Assembly: GCA_905116865.2 (NCBI GenBank)
Contig: CAJHNH020000699.1
Coordinates: 165,509 to 229,508, forward strand
Source: Candidula unifasciata
Lineage: Eukaryota; Mollusca; Gastropoda; Stylommatophora; Geomitridae
Length of the DNA stretch: 64,000 nt
Direction of reading: 5' to 3'
The position numbers and the translations under genes were made by a program. This document shows positions 57,880 to 64,000 of this stretch, piece after piece; within the stretch, counting starts at the first letter, position 1; each line of letters starts with the position of its first letter. Under the pieces are notes generated by a model. That model searched no databases and had not been told where the DNA came from. It was given only the letters and a program-made list of their open reading frames with translations.

Positions 57880-58430
57880 ACGCCTTAAGACAAGCAGATG
57901 AATTATAGTATTTGGGAGCAACTTTCACATCCGATGGAAAACTGGACAAAGAAAATAGCGCGAGATGTACCAGAGCTAATCAAGTAATGGGGCAACTATC
58001 TCCCCTGTTGAAACACAAGCATATACTTCAGAGTACTAAAGTAAATCTTTTCAGAACTATTTTTTGGGCCTAAACTATGCTGTCAGTGTCAAACGTGGGC
58101 AGTTGCATCTTCTAATAAACGTGAAATTGTGACAACAGAGATGAAAAGCCTGAGAAGAGATGCAGGAGTTTCAAGAAAAGACATAATACGAAATCGCTAA
58201 ATCGGACAAATGCTTGGAATAAAGCCAGTCTTACAGGTCATCAAAGAGCAATACATGAAGTGGTTTGGACACCTAACACGAATGCCCTGGTACTATGTGC
58301 CACAGCGAGTCACACTGAAAGGTTACAAAGGGTAGATAGCACGGGGGAAACCTCGTAAAAGAGGGAGTGATGGCATAAACAACAGCCTTACAGAAATAAA
58401 CAGTCTTAATAGTGCTCTTGACAGAGCTCA
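57880..58430 (+). pseudogene. LINE reverse transcriptase C-terminal fragment
   Basis: The plus strand reads YLGATFTSDGKLDKENSARC and QVMGQLSPLLKHKHILQSTK. Scattered pieces in other frames follow: MKSLRRDAGVSRKD, IGQMLGIKPVLQVIKEQYMK and WFGHLTRMP, up to about 58310. This is the thumb and C-terminal part of a non-LTR reverse transcriptase lineage distinct from the other copies, because of its GQLSPLLKHK stretch. Catalytic motifs are absent. Confidence 0.78.
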
Positions 58431-59089
58431 TTAACGAACGTTATATCTCCACCCGACACTTCAATGAGGTACAAGCTGGAAGGGAATAAAAGAAGGAATT
58501 ATATGTAATTAAAATATATGTGCATTGATTTCTGAGATAGACTCTTGAGTGTATTTTTTTTTTCTGTGTGTGGTCTGTTTTGTTTGTTTGCTTGTTTATT
58601 TTTGTGTTTTGAAAAATAGATAGGCAAAATTTCGGAGTGGGAAGGGATGAAACCATTTTAAGTTCATTCCTATGGGAGGGAAAAATTCTTTTCATATTCG
58701 TACTTTTTAAAATGTATCCTTCCCTCAGGAACGGATTAAGGATGAATATAAGAGTTACAGTATATATACCTTTTATACTTCATGGGGCTAAGAGCGGTAA
58801 GTAATATTTATTTTGCGTATGGCATGAATATTACATAAAGTAAAGAAATATATTGAAACTATTTAGAGTAAAATTTAAAAAAAAAAAAAAAAAAATAAAA
58901 ATACCTGAAAAAGCTCTCAGACAAAACATACAACTTTCGGAAATTAACTATCCGATTTTTATGAACTTGTAGATTTTAAACAATTTTCTTTGTAGACACC
59001 ATTATCGAATTATCTAGTCTGGCTTTGTCAGGTTCTATGAAGTTTATTATCTTCACGGATGCCAATCCATTAACTTAATGCGTGTACCT
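58431..59089. other. Spacer with no recognised feature
   Basis: AT-rich with a poly-A tract near 58878; no gene seen. Confidence 0.4.
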
Positions 59090-59350
59090 AAATAGTCATG
59101 TCGCCTAACTCTTCGAAACTGCTGAGTCTATCGATTTCAATGCTGCTGACACGGTACAATTGGCAATATATAGTGCCTTGTGGGATGCAATTTTGCGTTA
59201 TTTTGAAGTCCAACCCTGGCTTCTGTCGGAGGCCCTAAATAAAGCCTGACGGCTGAATGGGATTTCTGGGACTTCTCCACAGGTGTTTCTCATCCACATG
59301 GTGTCACAGGGTGTTTATCGCTTTGTGTAATGTCCTGGTGGGGTATAACT
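59090..59350 (+). repeat. Interspersed repeat family F, longest copy
   Basis: Begins with GAGTCTATCGATTTCAATGC and GACACGGTACAATTGGCAAT (also at 60335-60390) and ends with TGTCACAGGGTGTTTATCGC and GTCCTGGTGGGGTA, shared with 18235, 25735 and, inverted, 6545 and 24420. Confidence 0.75.
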
Positions 59351-59374
59351 TACTAATTACTTCGTGTTACTAAG

Positions 59375-59760
59375 GGGACTGCATGGTCTCGAGGCATGGC
59401 GTCCGCTTCGAGTGCTGGAGTCTGGGGTTTAAGCCCTGGTAAAAGCTGGGATTTTTTAACGTGGACTTCTAGTAATTGCTTCTGGTCTCTGGGTAGTGAG
59501 ATCGGACGCCCGTTTGTATTTTTGCGCAGGTAAATTCATTCACAATAGTAAATCGAACAGAGTAGCTAACGGCGCTGCCTGGGCAAAATTTAGAGTTACA
59601 AATCTACCCAAAGTATTTCAGGGTCCTCGCCTGTACTACGGAGCTCGTACACTGCGCTAAGATTATTTTGATTCAGACTTCAGTTGGAAGTTGAATGGAG
59701 CACTTATGGGTTACTACCCGTGTGCCATGATGTTGATCTGTTGTTTAAACTTCAAACTTC
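59375..59760 (+). mobile_element. tRNA-derived SINE, family D, full length
   Basis: Head TGGTCTCGAGGCATGGCGTC and box B-like GGGGTTTAAGCCCTGG, then GTAGTGAGATCGGACGCCCG, GCCTGGGCAAAATTTAGAGT, AAATCTACCCAAAGTATTTC and GTACACTGCGCTAAGAT. The reference copy for this family. Confidence 0.85.
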
Positions 59761-60633
59761 GTGTTACTACCGATTATAACTTGCTGGTGATGCGGTTGGT
59801 TATCAGATCAAATGTGATTACGTTTTATACACGCAGGTAAATTTTACGCTGGTCTCCCCATTTACACACCACTACACACTAGCTAGCTTCCGATTGGACG
59901 ACCTACTGACCGCCTCGCTCTCATAGGTCGGCCTCGAGCGATCCGACTTTCCCACAAGGTCAAGTGCATATTCCGCAGTGGCGCTCATACCGCGTTTTGT
60001 ATATTTCACCATGCCAAAGCTTTTAAAACTTCTAAAACATTTAGATACTGGGTCTAAAACACAAATCTCCTAGAGAGTGTTAAACCTATATAACAGGCCG
60101 TCCCTTTCTCGGAAATAAAAACGAAAATGCAAGACAACAACAGACCGCCACACCCATAACCTCGACCACGGTAGACTAGTCTAACCAACCTATCAATGGG
60201 GTGGACATACAACCCGTGGTGTGTAAATGGGACGACCATCGTATAAATAACTTACACACACACACACACTTTTTTCCGAAAGTAGGGCTCTGTAGCGTTA
60301 GGTTGTGAATGCAATTTCGATATTCCGACCTAGCGAGTTTCATCGATTTCAGTCCTACTGACACGGTACAGTTGGCAAAATAAAATGCTCCGCTTTTTTC
60401 ATGTTACTTCTGATTTTAACGTGCCGGTGATGTGGTTGGTTATCAGACAAATCTGATTATATAAATCAACCAGACAGGCTACCATTAAAGAAGAGATAAA
60501 TGCGCGTGTTTTCTTGGTGAGTTAAACATGTTTTCTCTCTAAGTTGAACATGTTTTCTTTTTGAGTTAAATGTTTTCTCTATGAATTAAACAATTTTGAG
60601 AACAAGAACTGGAGGCATACGTTGTGACAACAG

Positions 60634-60636
<3 letters not shown>
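59761..60636. other. Spacer with small repeat scraps
   Basis: Contains the 60335-60390 family F start and a short duplicated phrase (GGTTGGTTATCAGA at 59796 and 60434). AGTTAAACATGTTTTCTCTC-like units repeat near 60520-60590. No gene. Confidence 0.5.

Positions 60637-60706
<70 letters not shown>
60637..60706. repeat. (GA)n microsatellite
   Basis: About 35 GA units with one interruption. Confidence 0.97.
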
Positions 60707-60894
60707 TTATGCTAGTCTGACTTCATGTTATGGAAGAGCATATATTTTAGAGATGATTAACAGTGTAAGTGACAGAAAGCCATAGAAAACTATGTTGACT
60801 AACGCCACACAATACAAACTATATGATTACGCTGCACACCAAATACGGAAACTAAACCTTTTAACATGACCATTGGCAGGTTCTACCTTTCATT

Positions 60895-61350
60895 TTGACA
60901 GCCTGTCCGACTAGAAAAGGTGGATACTGGTTCATATCATGCAAAAGCACCGCTTTAAAACTCAACTTCGGGGAGTCTGTGAATGGTGGTCATTCATGTG
61001 AATCATTTTTGGTTTTAAGAGCATTAATTAGATTGTCTATATCGGTGAGTCGGCTCTGTGGCTAAGTCGATGCGAACGCTTCGTAATGCTGGGGTGCCGG
61101 GTTCGATCTCAGCTGCGGGCTATGCGCCTTGCATTGGTTTCGACAGTGGTATCGGGGGAGCCGACCGTCCACAAAGCAATAGCAAACTACTGGACGTGGG
61201 TTTGCCTAGAGAAACCACACAACAGCCAGGGGCTGCTGGGGTTGGTTCTGCAACGTCCTGTAAAGGATATGCAACTAACCTTTAAACATCGGTGCAGAAT
61301 ACAAGGTCTTTTTTCGTTTCTGAAGTAATGCGAAAACTGACAACGACACA
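60895..61350 (+). repeat. Interspersed repeat family H, interrupted copy 2
   Basis: CTGTCCGACTAGAAAAGGTG, CAAAAGCACCGCTTTAAAAC and TGCAGAATACAAGGTCTTTT align with 54150-54580. Interrupted by a family A SINE at 61048-61287. Confidence 0.78.
61048..61287 (+). mobile_element. SINE family A with 7-bp TSD
   Basis: A full family A copy (CTGTGGCTAAGTCGATGCGA, GCCGGGTTCGATCTCAGC, GTAAAGGATATGCAACTAAC) bounded by ATCGGTG at 61041-61047 and 61288-61294. This fixes the ends of the family A element. Confidence 0.85.
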
Positions 61351-61909
61351 TTCAGGAATTAAACGGGAAAGAAAAGGGGACTCCACCCTGTCTTCGGAGT
61401 TAAAGGTATAACATGACCAGTGACAGGGGAGGAAACTGCCATTGTATGAGATACTAGTACAATCTTAGGAAGAGTATTTGCAACTTGATAACTTAGTGTT
61501 ATGACAGAGAAGACCAGACCCGTATTCTTGGATGGCAACTAGTCTAGGAGGGAAATTCCAACAGGTGAACACACAGAGCCTTGCTTTCCTGGTCCGGCAA
61601 CTTCCGCAGCATGCTTCATCCTAAAACGTATTGGTTTTAGCTTTTCTTTAATTCAAACAGGGTATCATAATGTATCTCCAACACAATGTTTTTACAATAC
61701 TGCCCAGTCTTTGTGCTGTGAGGAAGAATAGGTTTATCCCTGGCAATCACTGATATTGGGACTTTTCATAAAGTTAGCACGTCTTATTAATCACACTCAT
61801 CAACACCATAAGCTATGATTCCCATGCCTTATTTAAACACAGCATAATACTGTCGTCTGGGAATACTTAAAGATACCAACAATGGCAGGGATATTAAGGA
61901 AGAGCCGCG
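61351..61909. other. Spacer with no recognised feature
   Basis: No gene, repeat copy or RNA recognised. Confidence 0.4.
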
Positions 61910-62160
61910 TTAGTGCAGTCACTAGGAGATTCGCTTTAAAATCCAGCTGGGACTCGCTGCAGCCGCGGTCGGTGTTCGAAACCGGGCGGTTCCCGGAGTT
62001 CACCCAGCCTCTAGGGGTGAATGGAGGAACGTCGCTGTAGCTACGGAGTTAAGTGCGGACGGCAACACAGGTAAAGTTTCTTATCAGCTGTCCGTACAGG
62101 TGGCAGAGCACTGATGGTTTATAACCGTGTGCAGTGACATTGGTTCATATCTACCGACTT
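61910..62160 (+). mobile_element. tRNA-like SINE, family E, full length
   Basis: Head GCCGCGTTAGTGCAGTCACT, box B-like GTGTTCGAAACCGG, then AGCTACGGAGTTAAGTGCGG, TTTCTTATCAGCTGTCCGTA and GTGGCAGAGCACTGATGG. Confidence 0.82.
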
Positions 62161-62499
62161 TACGCTTTACCTTTTTATTGGGAAAGAAAAACCTCTTTTC
62201 ATACACTCCTAATATTTTATTTGAAAACCTAGTGTCAGTTTCATTTCTTATTAAAAGATCGCTGATTGTAATGTATATATTTGCCCACTGTTTCCCTATC
62301 TCCCTTTCGGATGTCGACAGCTATTTCTGAATGGAAATTATACATTAACACGCCATTGCTGCTTTGATGTTTTACGCCCACTGATTTGTGATTATTGCCT
62401 CCGTTTGTATTGAATTCCTAGTTCCCATTCGGTAGAATTCTTTGTTGCCAGAATTACCCACCTATGTACATAAGATACCATTTGTACAAGGGTAAACTA

Positions 62500-62755
62500 G
62501 GCAATGGAAAGCTGCTGTACCGTAGCCAGCTGTCGCAATAATCATGGGTTCGATTCCAGCTTTGATGCAGTTTTTTTAAATTCAGTTTTTTTCTTTAGCT
62601 CCTATGTCTAACAGCCTAAACTGTGTACCCGAAAATATCAGGAAAGGTAAGGCGACCGACGTGATGTTGACCATATCGAGTACACAATGTTCTTTAAAAA
62701 TATCGCTCTCGCGTTATATTCCCGACGGGTAAATTACGTAAAAAAAATAAGGAGT
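62500..62755 (+). mobile_element. tRNA-like SINE, family B relative, decayed
   Basis: A head with box B CATGGGTTCGATTCCAGC, then CTCCTATGTCTAACAGCC, AAAGGTAAGGCGACCGACGT and GATGTTGACCATATCG, following the family B order with much divergence. Confidence 0.65.
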
Positions 62756-62999
62756 CCATAACTGTAACTTTTTGTCATCTACAATGCCCTTGTTATCTTC
62801 GTTTCATTTTCAGCGAAGGAATCAGCTAATCTGCAATCGCAGTTCGTACTTCATAGCAAACAATTCACCCCATAATTCCTGTGCCCATTCAATGTACAAG
62901 GCAGCTGTCAGAAGTGCCAGCACAAATATTATGACAATAGAAATGCAGTTACAATAGATCATTAATTACGCAGGCCGTTAATTACTTAAGACACTCGCA

Positions 63000-63275
63000 G
63001 TTTGATGGCCATAGGTCACTTCCCATTTTCTGAAGCTGCAGTTCCCAAAACAAACCACACTGGGCCCAGTCGAACAGCATTCTAGGTGTAATCCCCAGCA
63101 CACAGTGTCGCACCATTCACTCAATTCAGAAGTTGGGCGTCAAAACTACACCCTTTTAGTCTAAATTCTGAGGAAAATTTTACAGCCAACTTTTGTCAGA
63201 AGGAAAGAAACTTGCTACGATTAAATCTGCCAACCCCGGCCTATCCTCCATGTAAGGTAGAACTCCACAAAAGAA
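63000..63275 (+). repeat. Interspersed repeat family I, second copy
   Basis: Aligns with 39000-39360. Shared pieces include AAGCTGCAGTTCCCAAAACA and AACTTGCTACGATTAAATCT versus AACTTGCTAGGACTTAAAAC. Confidence 0.6.
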
Positions 63276-63518
63276 TGAATACAAGTTCCTGGATTGTTTC
63301 GAAGAATTGATATTTAAGTATTGTCTTCATATGCATGATGGATTTATTAAAAAAATTGATTGACTAAATCTTTATATGCCAGAAAATTATCTGGAACTCG
63401 GAAAAGCTAAAGTAACATGGAAGACAGAATTATCATAATGTATGTATGTGCATTATGTATGCGTTTTATGTGTGTATGGTTATCTGTGCATGTATGTATA
63501 TTCATGTGTGTATGTGTG

Positions 63519-63525
63519 TGTGAGT

Positions 63526-63557
<32 letters not shown>

Positions 63558-63566
63558 TGAGAGAGA

Positions 63567-63621
<55 letters not shown>

Positions 63622-63640
63622 CGAGTGAGTGAGTGAGTGA
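63519..63640. repeat. (GA)n microsatellite with GAGT end
   Basis: About 100 bp of GA with scattered changes, then a few GAGT units. Confidence 0.97.
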
Positions 63641-63703
63641 GATGATGTTCATTCATGGATTCCGCTCTTTCATTACAATTTATAAAACATGCATAAAAGT
63701 CTT

Positions 63704-64000
63704 TTAAATAAACAGAGGGGGGAACCATTTGAGGCCTTTAAATATTATGAATTAATCAAGTAACAGAAAGTATTGTGAACGGCACTCATAGAAAGAAGTA
63801 GAAAGATAGAAGAACACACTAGACAACATAAAAATCGAAAGCTATAGTTACCGTGCCGGGAATTTAACCTGTCACCTCCAGACGGCGTCTTCGCCTCGCC
63901 ATGAATACAAGTGCACTAAGATACATGGTCAACTAGGCACCCCCCAAAAAAGGTGTCTCATTTACCATGTCTATCGTACAGCTTGAAATCCGCGAAGTCT
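63704..64000 (-). mobile_element. Second copy of the palindromic element family, cut by the window
   Basis: Positions 63704-63985 match the inverted unit U at 6896-7172 with a few changes (for example GAGGCCTTTAAATATT for GAAGCCGTTAAATATT). The sequence then enters the start of the V part before the window ends. The unit's inner edge (AAATAAACAGAGG) is here the outer end of the insertion. Confidence 0.85.

Noticed and set aside
61058..61328. Two overlapping 75-80 codon frames
   Set aside because: Both translate the family A SINE at 61048-61287.

Overview
This is a repeat-saturated stretch of animal nuclear DNA. No complete protein-coding gene, rRNA or canonical tRNA gene can be supported. 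The evidence is the absence of long high-quality reading frames, abundant microsatellites, many tRNA-derived SINE copies, and decayed non-LTR retrotransposon (LINE) pol fragments of several lineages. A mollusc, perhaps a heterobranch gastropod, is my inference from the repeat and pol style; it is not proven by any single sequence.

Layout. 1-3.5 kb: AT-rich, nothing recognisable. 3.5-4.2 kb: a non-autonomous DNA transposon with terminal inverted repeats, an 8-bp target duplication and an internal hairpin. 4.9-6.3 kb: I-like LINE pol remnants with an RNase H domain. 6.9-8.2 kb: a striking near-perfect palindromic retroelement with a 13-bp target duplication. 9 kb: a Tc1-like transposase N-terminus. 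10.3-13 kb: three long tandem arrays (20-bp minisatellite, CTGT tract, composite GA/CA minisatellite). 13-21 kb: SINEs, LINE and hAT-like scraps, and a degenerate array. 22.1-23.2 kb: a candidate signal-peptide first exon with a consensus splice donor, sandwiched between a 19-bp and a 31-bp degenerate array. 23.2-31.4 kb: SINEs, four LINE remnants and a candidate type II membrane-anchor exon near 30.8 kb. 31.8-32.3 kb: about 400 bp of (AAG)n. 34.3-35.9 kb: five SINEs in a row whose last tail has become a tandem array. 40-48 kb: microsatellites, SINEs and LINE pol remnants on both strands. 50-58 kb: further SINEs, three RTE-like or other LINE fragments and a TGACGT-bearing array. 59-64 kb: SINEs, a repeat pair with insertions at the same site, and a second copy of the palindromic family running off the end.

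The fragments do not form a pathway. They record waves of retrotransposition: LINE copies are 5'-truncated and biased to the pol C-terminus, and at least five tRNA-headed SINE families are present. The best candidate for something undescribed is the inverted-dimer element at 6894-8232. Its terminus is confirmed at the same base by an independent 36-bp micro-insertion at 23239-23274. The best candidates for host coding sequence are the exons at 22681-22756 and 30746-30959; neither can be confirmed without transcripts.
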